Of a stretch of 64,000 nucleotides of DNA, positions 36,553 through 46,650 are shown in pieces (the stretch's first letter is position 1; each line of letters opens with the position of its first letter). Origin of the DNA: Sinorhizobium alkalisoli (GTDB lineage Bacteria > Pseudomonadota > Alphaproteobacteria > Rhizobiales > Rhizobiaceae); NCBI RefSeq assembly GCF_008932245.1, contig NZ_CP034909.1:2555001-2619000 (forward strand), given 5' to 3'. The notes under the pieces were generated by a model, which was not told the DNA's origin, ran no database searches, and saw only the letters and a program-made list of their open reading frames with translations. The position numbers and the translations under genes were made by a program.

Positions 36553-37302
36553 ATGAAAATTCTAGTTACGGTGAAAAGGGTCGTCGACTTCAACGTCAAG
36601 ATCCGGGTGAAGGCGGACGGCACGGGCGTCGAGCTCGCCAACGTCAAGATGTCGATGAACCCGTTCGACGAGATCTCCGTCGAAGAGGCGCTACGCTTGA
36701 AGGAAGCCGGCAAGGCGAGCGAAGTGGTCGTCGTGTCGATCGGCCCGGCCAAGGCCGAGGAAACGCTCCGCACCGCCCTCGCCATGGGCGCCGACCGGGC
36801 TATCCTCGTCGAGACCGACGACCAGGTCGAGCCGCTCACCGTCGCCAAGATCGTCAAGGGCGTCGCCGAGGCCGAACAGCCGGGTCTCGTCATCGTCGGC
36901 AAGCAGGCGATCGACGACGATTCGAACCAGACCGGTCAGATGCTCTCGGCGCTCCTGGGGTGGCCGCAGGGCACCTTCGCCTCCAAGGTCGAGATCGGCG
37001 ACGGCAAGGTCAACGTCACCCGCGAGGTCGACGGCGGCCTACAGACGGTCGAACTGAAGCTGCCGGCGGTGGTCACCACCGACCTGCGCCTGAACGAGCC
37101 GCGCTATGCCTCGCTGCCGAACATCATGAAGGCGAAGAAGAAGCCGCTCGACAAGAAGACGCCGGCCGATTTCGGCGTCGACACCGCGGCACGGATCAAG
37201 GTGTTGAAGACGGAGGAGCCGTCGGGCCGCAAGGCCGGCATCAAGGTGAAGTCGGTCGCCGAGCTCGTTGAGAAGCTCAAGAGCGAAGCCGGCGTGCTCT
37301 AG
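36553..37302 (+). CDS. etfB: Electron transfer flavoprotein beta subunit
   Basis: With EtfA it carries electrons from acyl-CoA and other flavin dehydrogenases to ETF-quinone oxidoreductase. It is 249 aa. [38 protein letters not shown] (AMP site region) and [22 protein letters not shown] are typical; the [20 protein letters not shown] signature is present. A good ribosome site precedes the ATG. etfA follows after a 117-bp gap filled by a repeat. Confidence 0.97.
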   Translation: MKILVTVKRVVDFNVKIRVKADGTGVELANVKMSMNPFDEISVEEALRLKEAGKASEVVVVSIGPAKAEETLRTALAMGADRAILVETDDQVEPLTVAKIVKGVAEAEQPGLVIVGKQAIDDDSNQTGQMLSALLGWPQGTFASKVEIGDGKVNVTREVDGGLQTVELKLPAVVTTDLRLNEPRYASLPNIMKAKKKPLDKKTPADFGVDTAARIKVLKTEEPSGRKAGIKVKSVAELVEKLKSEAGVL

Positions 37303-37306
37303 TTCC

Positions 37307-37345
37307 TGCGTCCGGAAAGCGGGAACCGGTTTCCGGACAGACGCA
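37307..37345. repeat. Palindromic repeat inside the etfB-etfA operon
   Basis: TCCGGAAA (37311-37318) pairs with TTTCCGGA (37330-37337) around an 11-nt loop, with partial outer pairing (TGCG/CGCA). This GCGTCCGGAAA...TTTCCGGAC unit is a familiar intergenic repeat in rhizobia. Its position between the two ETF genes could set their relative mRNA stability. Confidence 0.65.
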
Positions 37346-37419
37346 TGCACCGCTTCACAATCCTCGAGCTCCGATCCGGAACGGATCGTTGAGCTCAAAC
37401 CGAAAGGGAGATTTATCTC

Positions 37420-38349
37420 ATGGCCATTCTGCTTCTGGCTGACCACGACACCACCCACCTTTCCGATCAGACGGCGAAGGCGCTGACGGCGGCCCAGAAA
37501 ATCGGCGGCGACGTGCATGTGCTGGTCGCCGGTTCGAACGCCCGGGCGATCGCCGATGAGGCCGCCAGGCTCTCCGGCGTCTCCAAGGTGCTCGTCGCCG
37601 AGGATGCTTCGCTCGCCCACAATCTCGCCGAACCGCTGGCGGCAACGATTGTCTCGCTCGCCGGCAACTATGACACGATCATCGCCGCCGCCACCTCGGT
37701 CGGCAAGAACGTCATGCCGCGGGTCGCAGCCCTGCTCGACATTGCGCAGGTGTCCGAGATCGTCGAAGTCGTCTCTGCTGACACCTTCAAGCGACCGATC
37801 TATGCCGGCAACGCCATCCAGACGGTGCAGACGACGGAAGCGAAGAAGGTGATCACCGTGCGCACCGCCTCCTTCCCGGCAGCCCAAGACGGCGGTTCGG
37901 CACCGATCGAGACGGTGCCGGCCGCTGCCGATCCCGGGCTTTCTAGCCATGTGTCCGATGCGCTGTCCTCCTCCGACCGCCCGGAACTGACCTCGGCGAA
38001 GATCATCATCTCCGGCGGCCGCGCGCTCGGCTCCTCGGAGAAGTTCCAGGAAGTCATCCTGCCGGTTGCCGACAAGCTCGGCGCCGCCGTCGGTGCATCG
38101 CGCGCCGCCGTCGATGCCGGCTATGCGCCGAACGACTGGCAGGTCGGCCAGACCGGCAAGGTCGTCGCCCCCGACCTCTATATTGCTTGCGGTATTTCCG
38201 GTGCGATCCAGCATCTCGCCGGCATGAAGGACTCGAAGGTGATCGTCGCGATCAACAAGGACGAGGAGGCGCCGATCTTCCAGGTCGCCGACTACGGCCT
38301 CGTCGCCGACCTCTTCGACGTACTGCCGGAACTCGAGAAGGCGCTCTGA
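37420..38349 (+). CDS. etfA: Electron transfer flavoprotein alpha subunit
   Basis: FAD-binding subunit of ETF, 309 aa. The C-terminal FAD domain shows the [13 protein letters not shown] motif, [21 protein letters not shown] and [23 protein letters not shown]. The N-terminal half is the alpha/beta domain that pairs with EtfB. The start ATG at 37420 follows AAGGGAG, 10 nt upstream. Confidence 0.97.
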   Translation: MAILLLADHDTTHLSDQTAKALTAAQKIGGDVHVLVAGSNARAIADEAARLSGVSKVLVAEDASLAHNLAEPLAATIVSLAGNYDTIIAAATSVGKNVMPRVAALLDIAQVSEIVEVVSADTFKRPIYAGNAIQTVQTTEAKKVITVRTASFPAAQDGGSAPIETVPAAADPGLSSHVSDALSSSDRPELTSAKIIISGGRALGSSEKFQEVILPVADKLGAAVGASRAAVDAGYAPNDWQVGQTGKVVAPDLYIACGISGAIQHLAGMKDSKVIVAINKDEEAPIFQVADYGLVADLFDVLPELEKAL

Positions 38350-38410
38350 GGGCACCACGCTTACCCGTGAAAAAGGCTGGAAAATCTGCCAGCTTGGCAT
38401 TAACAATCGT

Positions 38411-38440
38411 ACCGGGCCGGTCCAGTCGGCCCGGTATTTT
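38411..38440 (+). terminator. Intrinsic terminator after etfA
   Basis: ACCGGGCCG (38411-38419) and CGGCCCGGT (38427-38435) form a perfect 9-bp stem with a 7-nt loop, followed by ATTTT, 62 bp beyond the etfA stop. The downstream dehydrogenase therefore probably has its own promoter or depends on read-through. Confidence 0.8.
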
Positions 38441-38494
38441 CCTGTCTGCGGCAGCGCGGCTGCCGAGACCTCTTGAAGATGGATGTTTGCTTCG

Positions 38495-39367
38495 ATGATC
38501 AAGACGGTCGGAATTGTTGGCGCTGGCCAAATGGGCTGCGGCATTGCCCATGTCTCGGCAACCGCCGGATACAAGGTACAGCTTTACGATATTGCAGCGG
38601 ATCGCATCGAAGCAGGACTGGCCACGATAAACGGCAACCTCGCCCGCCAGGTCTCGTCCGGCAAGATGAGCGATGAGGACCGCAAGAAGGCGCTTTCCCT
38701 GATCAAGGGCTCGACGGATATCAACGACCTCTCGCAGGCGGACCTCGTCGTGGAGGCAGTCACGGAAGACGAAACCATCAAGCGCAAGATCTACGGCCAG
38801 GTTTGCCCGGTCATGAGGCCGGACGCCATTCTTGCAACCAATACCTCGTCGCTCTCGATCACGCGCCTTGCCTCTGCGACCGACCGCCCCGAGCGTTTCA
38901 TGGGTATACACTTCATGAACCCGGTCCCGGTGATGAAGCTGGTGGAACTAGTGCGCGGCATTGCAACGGAGGAGGAAACCTTCAAGGCCGCCAAGGATTT
39001 CGTCGCGCGTCTCGACAAGACGGTGACCGTCGCCGAAGACTTTCCTGCCTTCATCGTCAACCGCATCCTGCTGCCGATGATCAACGAGGCGATCTACACG
39101 CTCTATGAAGGCGTCGGCACCGTAGACGCCATCGACACGGCGATGCGGCTTGGCGCCAACCACCCGATGGGCCCGCTGCAGCTTGCCGATTTCATCGGTC
39201 TCGATACCTGCCTGTCGATCATGCAGGTGCTGCATGACGGACTGGCCGATTCCAAGTACCGCCCCTGCCCCCTTCTCGTGAAATATGTCGAAGCCGGCTG
39301 GCTCGGCCGCAAATCCGGCCGCGGCTTCTACGACTATCGCGGAGACGCCCCGGTCCCGACGCGCTGA
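38495..39367 (+). CDS. 3-hydroxybutyryl-CoA dehydrogenase
   Basis: NAD-dependent 3-hydroxyacyl-CoA dehydrogenase of the PaaH/Hbd short type, 290 aa. NAD site [12 protein letters not shown] (9-20); catalytic region [18 protein letters not shown] with the key His; [18 protein letters not shown]. It interconverts acetoacetyl-CoA and 3-hydroxybutyryl-CoA in butanoate or PHB-related metabolism. The start ATG ATC AAG ACG is preferred because NAD-binding begins immediately after it. Placement after etfBA is typical. Confidence 0.93.
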   Translation: MIKTVGIVGAGQMGCGIAHVSATAGYKVQLYDIAADRIEAGLATINGNLARQVSSGKMSDEDRKKALSLIKGSTDINDLSQADLVVEAVTEDETIKRKIYGQVCPVMRPDAILATNTSSLSITRLASATDRPERFMGIHFMNPVPVMKLVELVRGIATEEETFKAAKDFVARLDKTVTVAEDFPAFIVNRILLPMINEAIYTLYEGVGTVDAIDTAMRLGANHPMGPLQLADFIGLDTCLSIMQVLHDGLADSKYRPCPLLVKYVEAGWLGRKSGRGFYDYRGDAPVPTR

Positions 39368-39390
39368 CCGGCGCCGCGGCGGCCCCTGCA

Positions 39391-40068
39391 TCAACCGGCT
39401 GCAGGGACGCCAAGCGTCGCCTCGATGAGGCGCTTGGCGTCCTCGCTGTCCCAGGCGGCAGGTCCGTTCATCGAACCGATCAGGCAGCCCTTCTCGTCGA
39501 TCAACAGGGTGGCGGGCAGGCCGAAGGCAAGGCCTTCCTTCTTCAGCGTGTTGAACACGCCCATCGAACTGTCGCGGTAATAGCTAAGGTCGTGAACGGC
39601 GATTTCGTCGAGGAAGGCCTTCGGCTTCTCGTCGTCGCCGGTATCGATATTGATGGCGACGACCTCGAAACGGTCCCCGCCGAGCCCCTTTTGCAGGGTA
39701 TTGAGCGCCGGCATTTCTTCCCGGCAGGGCAGGCACCAGGTCGCCCACAGGTTGACGAGCAGGGTCTTGCCGGCAAAGGAGGCGAGCGTCAGCGGTTTTC
39801 CGTCCGTTCCGACGAAGCTGAGTTCGCTGATCGGGTGCGGATTGGCGGCCGGCGTCATCGCCGCGACCTGGCCGCGCATCAGCGGCGTCGCCGCGGCGAC
39901 CTTCTCGGCGGCAAGCGGGCAACTGGCGCTTGCCGCGGTTTGCGCCGCCCCGGCATTGCCAGACCCGGTCTCCTTCACGTATACCGCAGCCGCACCGGCG
40001 ATCACGCCGAAAAGGGCGGCGAGCGCGAACAACTTCAGGGCCGGAGGACGCTTCTTCTGGTCTGGCAT
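39391..40068 (-). CDS. tlpA: Thioredoxin-like protein TlpA
   Basis: Membrane-anchored periplasmic thioredoxin involved in cytochrome oxidase (copper-site) maturation in rhizobia. It is 225 aa with an N-terminal membrane anchor (about 12-31), a TlpA-specific segment before the fold, and the redox centre WCLPC (Cys112, Cys115). The start MPDQKKRPP has GGAG 7 nt upstream, which favours it over the two upstream ATGs. It is divergent from argH with a 25-bp gap between the two start codons. Confidence 0.88.
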   Translation of the reverse strand: MPDQKKRPPALKLFALAALFGVIAGAAAVYVKETGSGNAGAAQTAASASCPLAAEKVAAATPLMRGQVAAMTPAANPHPISELSFVGTDGKPLTLASFAGKTLLVNLWATWCLPCREEMPALNTLQKGLGGDRFEVVAINIDTGDDEKPKAFLDEIAVHDLSYYRDSSMGVFNTLKKEGLAFGLPATLLIDEKGCLIGSMNGPAAWDSEDAKRLIEATLGVPAAG

Positions 40069-40093
40069 CTCATTCTCCAAGGCGGGCATCCTC

Positions 40094-41497
40094 ATGGCTG
40101 ACGGCAGTTCCGAGACGAAATCCTCCAACCAGATGTGGGGCGGACGCTTCGCCTCGGGTCCGGACGCGATCATGGAGGAAATAAATGCCTCGATCGGCTT
40201 CGACAAGAAGCTCTATGCCCAGGACATCCGCGGCTCAATAGCGCACGCGACTATGCTGGCGCATCAGGGCATCATTTCGGCCGACGATAAAGACAAGATC
40301 GTTCACGGGCTCAACACGATCCTGTCAGAGATCGAAAGCGGCAGCTTCGAGTTTTCGCGCCGTCTCGAGGACATCCACATGAACATCGAGGCGCGGCTTG
40401 CGGCGCTGATCGGCCCTCCGGCCGGGCGTCTGCATACGGCGCGCTCGCGCAATGACCAGGTCGCGCTCGATTTCCGCCTCTGGGTGAAGGAAGAGCTGCA
40501 GAAGACGGAGAAGGCCCTGACGACGCTGATCGCCGCCTTCCTCGATCGCGCCGAGGAGCATGCCGAGACGGTGATGCCGGGCTTTACCCATCTGCAGACC
40601 GCGCAGCCGGTGACCTTCGGCCATCACTGCATGGCCTATGTCGAGATGTTTGGCCGCGACCGCGCGCGCGTGCGCCACGCGATCGAGCACATGGATGAAA
40701 GCCCGATCGGCGCGGCGGCGCTTGCCGGCACCGGCTTCCCGGTCGACCGCCACATGACGGCGCGCGCGCTTGGCTTCCGCGAGCCGACCCGCAACTCGAT
40801 CGACACGGTCTCCGACCGCGATTTCGCGCTGGAGTTCCTGTCGATCGCGGCGATCGCTGCAACGCATTTGTCGCGCCTTGCGGAAGAGATCGTTATCTGG
40901 TCGACGCCGCAATTCGGCTTCATCCGCTTGTCCGATGCCTTCTCGACCGGCTCATCGATCATGCCGCAGAAGAAGAATCCTGATGCCGCCGAGCTCGTGC
41001 GCGCCAAGACCGGCCGCATCAACGGCTCGCTGATCGCCCTCCTGACGGTGATGAAGGGCTTGCCGCTCGCCTATTCGAAGGACATGCAGGAAGATAAGGA
41101 ACAGGTTTTCGACGCGGCCGAGAGCCTGGAACTTGCGATCGCGGCGATGACCGGCATGGTCCGGGACATGACCGTACGGACCGACCGGATGAAGGCCGCC
41201 GCCGGATCCGGCTATTCGACCGCCACCGATCTCGCCGACTGGCTGGTGCGCGAGGCGGGCCTGCCCTTCCGAGACGCTCATCACGTGACCGGGCGCGCCG
41301 TCGCGCTCGCTGAAGAAAAGGGCTGCGAGCTCGCCGATCTCGCGCTTGCCGACCTCCAGGCGATCAATCCGGCGATCACCGACAAGGTGTACGACGTACT
41401 GACCGTCGAAGCCTCGGTCGCAAGCCGCACCAGCTTCGGCGGCACGGCACCGGCCGAGGTTCGCAAGCAGATCGCCTGGTGGCGGACGCGCAATTAG
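40094..41497 (+). CDS. argH: Argininosuccinate lyase
   Basis: It splits argininosuccinate into arginine and fumarate, the last step of arginine synthesis. It is 467 aa. The fumarase/aspartase superfamily signature [11 protein letters not shown] (about 286-296) holds the catalytic Ser loop; MWGGRF and [10 protein letters not shown] are also conserved. The start [10 protein letters not shown] is chosen because upstream codons run into the divergent tlpA gene. Confidence 0.97.
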   Translation: MADGSSETKSSNQMWGGRFASGPDAIMEEINASIGFDKKLYAQDIRGSIAHATMLAHQGIISADDKDKIVHGLNTILSEIESGSFEFSRRLEDIHMNIEARLAALIGPPAGRLHTARSRNDQVALDFRLWVKEELQKTEKALTTLIAAFLDRAEEHAETVMPGFTHLQTAQPVTFGHHCMAYVEMFGRDRARVRHAIEHMDESPIGAAALAGTGFPVDRHMTARALGFREPTRNSIDTVSDRDFALEFLSIAAIAATHLSRLAEEIVIWSTPQFGFIRLSDAFSTGSSIMPQKKNPDAAELVRAKTGRINGSLIALLTVMKGLPLAYSKDMQEDKEQVFDAAESLELAIAAMTGMVRDMTVRTDRMKAAAGSGYSTATDLADWLVREAGLPFRDAHHVTGRAVALAEEKGCELADLALADLQAINPAITDKVYDVLTVEASVASRTSFGGTAPAEVRKQIAWWRTRN

Positions 41498-41659
41498 GGT
41501 CAGGACCTAGGCGCGGCGCCAGCAACAGAGAAACAGGGTGCACAAGCCGCTGAAAAACCGATAAGAGATCGCACCAGAGCGCAACGGCAAATCCGCGCGG
41601 CCCACGCCCGCTGACGCTCTGTGATCAATCGGCTTCAGCGTCGGCGAAGGAAAATGACG

Positions 41660-41851
41660 ATGACATTCACGAAGGCCGCCCGGCTTGTGCTTCTCCTGGC
41701 AATCCCGGGTTTGGTTCTCACCGGTTGCGGCCGCAAGGGTGATCTCGAGCGCCCGGGAGCCGCGTCGATCAACACCACAGCGCCCGCCGGCACAGCCAAG
41801 CCGCAGCAAACGGCCGCAGACCGTCCATTCCTGCTTGATCCCCTCCTCTAA
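41660..41851 (+). CDS. LptM-like small lipoprotein
   Basis: A 63-aa lipoprotein. The hydrophobic signal (MTFTKAARLVLLLAIPGLV) ends in the lipobox LTGC, followed by GRKGDLERPG, the GxKGxLxxP motif of LptM/YifL, a partner of LptD assembly. The polar Pro/Ala/Thr tail ends FLLDPLL. ATG at 41660 has GAAGG 9 nt upstream; ATG at 41654 would be too close to it. It sits between argH and lysA, 14 bp before lysA, a conserved alphaproteobacterial order. Confidence 0.9.
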   Translation: MTFTKAARLVLLLAIPGLVLTGCGRKGDLERPGAASINTTAPAGTAKPQQTAADRPFLLDPLL

Positions 41852-41865
41852 GACGAGCAATTGCC

Positions 41866-43134
41866 GTGAACCACTTCGAATATCGCGACGGAATCCTTTA
41901 CGCCGAGGACGTACCGGTGACGGACATCGCGCGCGCCGTCGGCACGCCGTTCTACTGCTACTCCACTGCGACGCTGGAACGGCACTACCGTGTCTTTTCC
42001 GATGCTTTCGCCGACGTCGACGCCATGGTCTGCTATGCGATGAAGGCCAATTCCAATCAGGCCGTGCTGAAGACGCTCGGCCAGCTCGGCGCCGGCATTG
42101 ACGTTGTCTCTGAAGGCGAGTTGCGTCGGGCGCTCGCCGCCGGTATCCCGGCAAGCCGTATCATGTTCTCCGGGGTCGGCAAGACGCCGCGCGAGTTGGA
42201 TTTCGCGCTCGAAGCGGGCATCTACTGCTTCAATGTCGAGTCGGAGCCCGAACTCGAGGTCCTCAATCAGCGGGCCGTGCGCGCCGGCAAGCAGGCCCAC
42301 GTCTCTTTCCGCATCAATCCAGATGTCGACGCCCGCACGCATGCGAAGATCTCGACCGGCAAGAAGGAAAACAAGTTCGGCATCTCCTGGGAACGGGCGC
42401 GCAGCGTCTACGCGCATGCCGCGACGCTTCCGGGCATCAAGGTAACCGGCATCGACATGCATATCGGCAGCCAGATCACCGAACTGCAGCCCTTCGACGA
42501 TGCTTTCAAGCTCCTGCGCGAGTTGGTCGACACGCTGCGGTCCGACGGCCATCTGATCGATCACGTCGACATCGGCGGCGGCCTCGGCATTCCCTATCGG
42601 CAAGACAACAGTCCGCCGCCCCTGCCCGACGCCTATGCGGAGATCGTCAAGAACCAGCTGAAGGATCTCGATTGCAAGATCGTCACCGAACCCGGGCGCC
42701 TGATCGTCGGCAATGCCGGCATTCTGGTCACCGAAGTGATCTATGTGAAGGATGGCGGCGAGAAGACTTTCGTGATCGTCGATGCCGCCATGAACGACCT
42801 GATCCGCCCGACGCTGTATGAAGCCTATCACGAGGTGCGTCCGGTCAAGATCTCGGCGGCCAACGCGCCGCGCATCAAGGCCGATGTGGTCGGTCCGGTC
42901 TGCGAGACGGGCGACTATCTGGCGCTCGATCGGGAAATGGCGATGCCCAAACCGGGCGATCTCTTCGCGATCGGCTCGGCAGGCGCCTATGGCGCGGTCC
43001 AGGCAAGCACCTACAACAGCCGCCCTCTCGTGCCGGAGGTGCTCGTCAAGGGCGACCGCTTCCACGTCGTCCGACAACGCAGGAGCTATGAAGACCTGCT
43101 CGGTCTCGATTCAGTGCCGGACTGGCTCGAATGA
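41866..43134 (+). CDS. lysA: Diaminopimelate decarboxylase
   Basis: PLP enzyme making L-lysine from meso-diaminopimelate, 422 aa. The PLP lysine is Lys60 in VCYAMKANSN; HIGSQI and the GGGLGIPY phosphate-binding loop follow; the substrate-site region EPGRLIVGNAGIL and CETGDYLALDR complete the fold. The start is GTG at 41866. It is in one transcription unit with argH and the lipoprotein gene. lysC is in the same window but separate. Confidence 0.97.
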   Translation: MNHFEYRDGILYAEDVPVTDIARAVGTPFYCYSTATLERHYRVFSDAFADVDAMVCYAMKANSNQAVLKTLGQLGAGIDVVSEGELRRALAAGIPASRIMFSGVGKTPRELDFALEAGIYCFNVESEPELEVLNQRAVRAGKQAHVSFRINPDVDARTHAKISTGKKENKFGISWERARSVYAHAATLPGIKVTGIDMHIGSQITELQPFDDAFKLLRELVDTLRSDGHLIDHVDIGGGLGIPYRQDNSPPPLPDAYAEIVKNQLKDLDCKIVTEPGRLIVGNAGILVTEVIYVKDGGEKTFVIVDAAMNDLIRPTLYEAYHEVRPVKISAANAPRIKADVVGPVCETGDYLALDREMAMPKPGDLFAIGSAGAYGAVQASTYNSRPLVPEVLVKGDRFHVVRQRRSYEDLLGLDSVPDWLE

Positions 43135-43465
43135 GCCGCTACGGCGCCGCGTGTATCGAACGCGCAAAGGTCGCTGCAGCACTTAAGTGCTGCGTGCTCG
43201 AGTCGAGGTCTATTTTTGGGGAGACTGCAGCAGGGTGACGAACCCGGTCGGCGTTCACGTTTTCTTTTTCGACGCCGCCCTCGTCTTCGCCACAAACAAT
43301 GTTATCCTGCCGTTAACCGTTGCCAGCAGTCGACGGGACTCCTAGCGCCTCGTGCTTTCCGAAAATCCGGCACGATTTTCGGAAAGCACGAGGCGGAGAT
43401 TGAATGAGTTACAGAGTCCATTGTGCATCCTGAAGGACGCACGGCACTGTAGGGAAACGAAGCGG
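43135..43465. repeat. Intergenic repeats between lysA and the TIGR02302 gene
   Basis: Two elements. First, a copy of the 44-bp unit in reverse orientation (43139-43179, CTACGGCGCCGCG...GCTGCAG), starting 5 bp after the lysA stop. Second, a perfect inverted repeat with 21-bp arms (43347-43367 and 43374-43394) around CGGCAC, which can fold into a very stable hairpin just before the next gene. No gene is seen. Confidence 0.8.
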
Positions 43466-46078
43466 ATGACGCAGTTCCGGCAGGATGACACGCCACGACC
43501 GCGGTCGTTCGTCAAAATGCTGGCGGCAAAGCGATTGCTGGCGCAACTGGTGCTGGTAATCGAGGCGGTGCTGCCGCGCACCCTCGGCCCGCTCTCGTTC
43601 GTGCTCCTCTTCCTCTCGGCTGCCTGGCTTGGCTTCTTTCGTGTTGCTCCGTTATGGTTGCATGTGCTGGTGCTGCTCGGCTTCGTCGCCGGGCTGTTCC
43701 TGACCCTCCTGCCGCTCACCCGCATTCGCTGGCCGGAGATCACAGATGCCGACCGGATGCTGGAAGAGCGCAACCGACTGCCTCACCAGGCGATACGAGT
43801 ACAGGACGACATACCGGCGACGCATGGTCTGATTGGCGCGGCGCTCTGGCGCGAGCACCAGGCGCGCATGGCTCAGCTCGTCCGCGGTCTCGGCACCGGC
43901 ATGCCGCGCCCCGACGTCGCGCGACACGACCCCTTTGCCGTAAGGGCCGTGCCGATCCTGATCGCCTGCATCGCCTTCGCCTACTCCTACTCCAACCGCG
44001 CGGGATTGATCTCAGATGCCTTCCACTTGCCCGAGCAGCAGTCAATAGCTCCTGATATCCGGATCGATGCCTGGGTGACGCCGCCTGCCTATACCGGGCG
44101 TGCACCGCTCTTCCTGACCGGCCGTCAGGATATGGCGGCCACGGACGAGGAGAATGCACCGATCACTATCCCGCAGTTCAGCGACCTGACGGTTCGAATA
44201 ACCGGCACCGCCGAGGAGACCGAGGTCAGCTACAGCGAAGCCCATAAGTCGGAGTCGACGATCATTCCCGCTTCCGATGGGAAGCCAGATTCGCAACCAA
44301 ACGCGCAGTCCGCCGACGGGTCGCCGAAGGGTGCGCGCAACTTTCTCTACAAGATCACGCGGGACGGCACCCTTAGCGTCGCCGACAAGAGCTGGAACTT
44401 TAGGATCACCCCCGACAGCGTGCCGGACATCGCTTTCGCCGATCCGCCCCGCCCAATGGCGAACGGATCGCTGGAAATCAGCTTCCTCGCCCATGACGAC
44501 TACGGAATCTCGCAGGCCTGGGCCGAAATCAAGCCGCTGGAAGAACCGGCGAAGAATGCCCGTCCGCTGTATCCGCTGCCCGAATACCGCCTCGATCTGC
44601 CGCGTCGCAACGCCCGTGAGGCCAAGGGCACGACGAACCGCAACCTCAGCGAACATCCTCTCTCGGGCAAGCGCGTCGAAATCACGCTCGTTGCGCGTGA
44701 TGCGGCCGGCCAGGAGGGACGGAGCGTGCCTGAGGAAATGGTGCTGCCGGCACGTCGCTTTTTCGACCCACTCGCGGCGTCCGTCGCCGAGCAGCGGCAA
44801 ATCTTCGCGCTCGACGCCAACCGGCTGCCGCGTTCGATCGAACTGAACGAAGCGCTGATGCTCTATCCGGAAGTGACGATTCCAAATCTGACGCATTTCC
44901 TGTTGCTGCAATCGGCAAGGACGCGCATGCAGCTCGCGCGCAACGACGACATGCTGCGAGATGCCGCCGACCACCTTTGGGAGATCGCGCTCGGCATCGA
45001 GGACGGCGACCTGTCGCTGGCCGAACGGCGGCTGCGCGACGCACAACAGGCTCTTTCCGACGCACTCGATCGCAATGCCCCCGACGAGGAAATCGCCAAG
45101 CTGATGGAGGAATTGCGAGAGGCGATGCAGGACTATATGCAGGCGCTTGCCGAGCAGCTGGCGAAGAACCCGCCGGTGGCCGGCAATTTCGACATGAACA
45201 ATGTGATGCGCCAGCAGGATCTCGAGCGGCTGATGGACCAGATCGAAAATCTTGCGCGCTCCGGCGCACGCGACGAGGCCCGTCAGCTCCTGTCAGAACT
45301 GCAGCGGATGATGAGCAATCTGCCGTCCGGCCGCATGATGCAGCAGATGGGCGAGAACAATGCGATGCGCCAGCAGATGGACAAGCTCGGCCAGCTGATG
45401 CAACAACAGCAACAATTGATGGACGAGACGTTCAAGCTAGATCAGGCCCTGCGCGACCGAATGCAGCGTGGCGATCCGCTCCAGGGAGAGGACAACGAGC
45501 TCTTCGGCCAGGACATGCCCCAGGATCCGGGACAGGGCAGCGATCCAAACGACCAGACGAATCCGCTCGACGGCATGACTGCCGATGAGTTGAGGGAGGC
45601 GCTCAAGCAGCTGAAGCAGCAACAGGAGGGCCTCGGTAAACAGCTGGGCGAGCTTCAGAAGGGCCTCGAGGACCTCGGGATCAAACCCGGCAAGGGCTTC
45701 GGCGAGGCACAGAAGGAAATGGGGGATGCGGCCGGCGCCCTGGGCGAAGGCCAGGGAGAGCGCGCCGTCGGCAGCCAGGGACGGGCTTTGCAGGCGCTGC
45801 GCGAAGGCGCCCAGGATATGATGAGCCAGATGCAGGCACAGGGTCAGCAGCAGGGGCCGGGAATGGGCATGCCGCAATATGGCCAGAGCGGGCGCGACCC
45901 GCTCGGGCGACGCCACCAGAACGCCGGCCCTTATTTCGACGACCGGGTGCAGGTGCCGGACGAGATCGACACCCAGCGAGCCCGGCAGATCCTCGACGCG
46001 ATCAGACGCAAGCTCGGCGACAATCTGTCGCCGGAGCTGGAGCGGCAATATCTCGAGCGCCTGCTTGACTTGCGCTGA
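43466..46078 (+). CDS. TIGR02302 family protein (DUF4175), membrane protein with Gln/Met-rich helical tail
   Basis: An 870-aa protein of unknown function found mainly in alphaproteobacteria. The N-terminus has two to three membrane segments (about 30-90), and the middle is a periplasmic region with beta-rich sequence (SVPDIAFADPPRPMANGSLE). The last 350 residues are a long helical, Gln/Met/Glu-rich tract (QQQQQLMDETFKLDQAL) with coiled-coil character. It ends RRKLGDNLSPELERQYLERL. The start MTQFRQDDTP is uncertain but agrees with the membrane topology. It is separated from lysA by repeats. Confidence 0.88.
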   Translation: MTQFRQDDTPRPRSFVKMLAAKRLLAQLVLVIEAVLPRTLGPLSFVLLFLSAAWLGFFRVAPLWLHVLVLLGFVAGLFLTLLPLTRIRWPEITDADRMLEERNRLPHQAIRVQDDIPATHGLIGAALWREHQARMAQLVRGLGTGMPRPDVARHDPFAVRAVPILIACIAFAYSYSNRAGLISDAFHLPEQQSIAPDIRIDAWVTPPAYTGRAPLFLTGRQDMAATDEENAPITIPQFSDLTVRITGTAEETEVSYSEAHKSESTIIPASDGKPDSQPNAQSADGSPKGARNFLYKITRDGTLSVADKSWNFRITPDSVPDIAFADPPRPMANGSLEISFLAHDDYGISQAWAEIKPLEEPAKNARPLYPLPEYRLDLPRRNAREAKGTTNRNLSEHPLSGKRVEITLVARDAAGQEGRSVPEEMVLPARRFFDPLAASVAEQRQIFALDANRLPRSIELNEALMLYPEVTIPNLTHFLLLQSARTRMQLARNDDMLRDAADHLWEIALGIEDGDLSLAERRLRDAQQALSDALDRNAPDEEIAKLMEELREAMQDYMQALAEQLAKNPPVAGNFDMNNVMRQQDLERLMDQIENLARSGARDEARQLLSELQRMMSNLPSGRMMQQMGENNAMRQQMDKLGQLMQQQQQLMDETFKLDQALRDRMQRGDPLQGEDNELFGQDMPQDPGQGSDPNDQTNPLDGMTADELREALKQLKQQQEGLGKQLGELQKGLEDLGIKPGKGFGEAQKEMGDAAGALGEGQGERAVGSQGRALQALREGAQDMMSQMQAQGQQQGPGMGMPQYGQSGRDPLGRRHQNAGPYFDDRVQVPDEIDTQRARQILDAIRRKLGDNLSPELERQYLERLLDLR

Positions 46079-46287
46079 CGATTTGCACCCCGGTCAGCGG
46101 ATCGCGCCGCATTGAATCCACTTCAAGCGCCGTACGTCCTTGCGCAGAAATGACTCTTTGAACCTACGCGCCGTGCTTTCCGAAATCCCGCCCGGTCTTC
46201 GGGCCGATGCGCTACACGCATGTGTCCTTAAATCGAGATCGACTTAAGGACAAAGACATGCAAGCGCTACAGCGACCTTTGCGCACG
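46079..46287. repeat. Mosaic repeat between TIGR02302 gene and cpdR
   Basis: GCCGTGCTTTCCGAAATCCCG (46170-46190) resembles half of the 21-bp inverted repeat at 43347. It is followed by TGTCCTTAA.TCGA/TCGA.TTAAGGACA (46222-46252, long-palindrome core) and CTACAGCGACCTTTGCGC (46268-46285, left half of the 44-bp unit), which runs up to the cpdR stop codon. Confidence 0.7.
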
Positions 46288-46650
46288 TCAGGCCGCCAAC
46301 GCCTGGGCAACCGCCTTGCGGATGTCGGGTAGCGTGAACGGCTTGGAAATGACGTCCACCACCTTGCCGGAAAGGTCGTCGGTGCGTTCGCGTTGCTCCG
46401 CATAGCCCGTCATCAACAATATCTTCAACTGGGGAAAGGCGGAAGCGGCCTGATGGGTCAGCTCAATTCCGTCCATAACGGGCATGCGGATATCGGAAAG
46501 CAGGAGATCGAACGGCTGGTCATTGAGGCGGGCGAGCCCGTCGGCTCCATCCCCCGCTTCCACCGTTTCGTGCCCATCCAGTCGCAGGGCCCTCGCAACG
46601 AATGAGCGCAAGGCGTCCTCATCCTCGGTAATCAGGATTCTCGCCATCAT
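46288..46650 (-). CDS. cpdR: CpdR-type single-domain response regulator
   Basis: A 120-aa receiver with no output domain: acidic pocket Asp10/Glu11, phosphorylation site Asp53 (LLSDIRMPVMDG), Thr81 (LLMTGYA), Lys103 (ISKPF). Sequence and the C-terminal ALAA match CpdR, which controls ClpXP-dependent turnover of cell-cycle proteins and is phosphorylated through the CckA-ChpT relay. Some rhizobia carry two cpdR copies; the position near lysA and hpt may indicate the second one, which I cannot settle. The 3' end abuts a repeat. Confidence 0.82.
   Translation of the reverse strand: MMARILITEDEDALRSFVARALRLDGHETVEAGDGADGLARLNDQPFDLLLSDIRMPVMDGIELTHQAASAFPQLKILLMTGYAEQRERTDDLSGKVVDVISKPFTLPDIRKAVAQALAA

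Noticed and set aside
39383..39405. Perfect 7-bp hairpin (CCCTGCA/TGCAGGG) at the hbd and tlpA ends
   Set aside because: It lies across the end of the tlpA coding sequence and has no T-run on either strand, so I did not call it a terminator.
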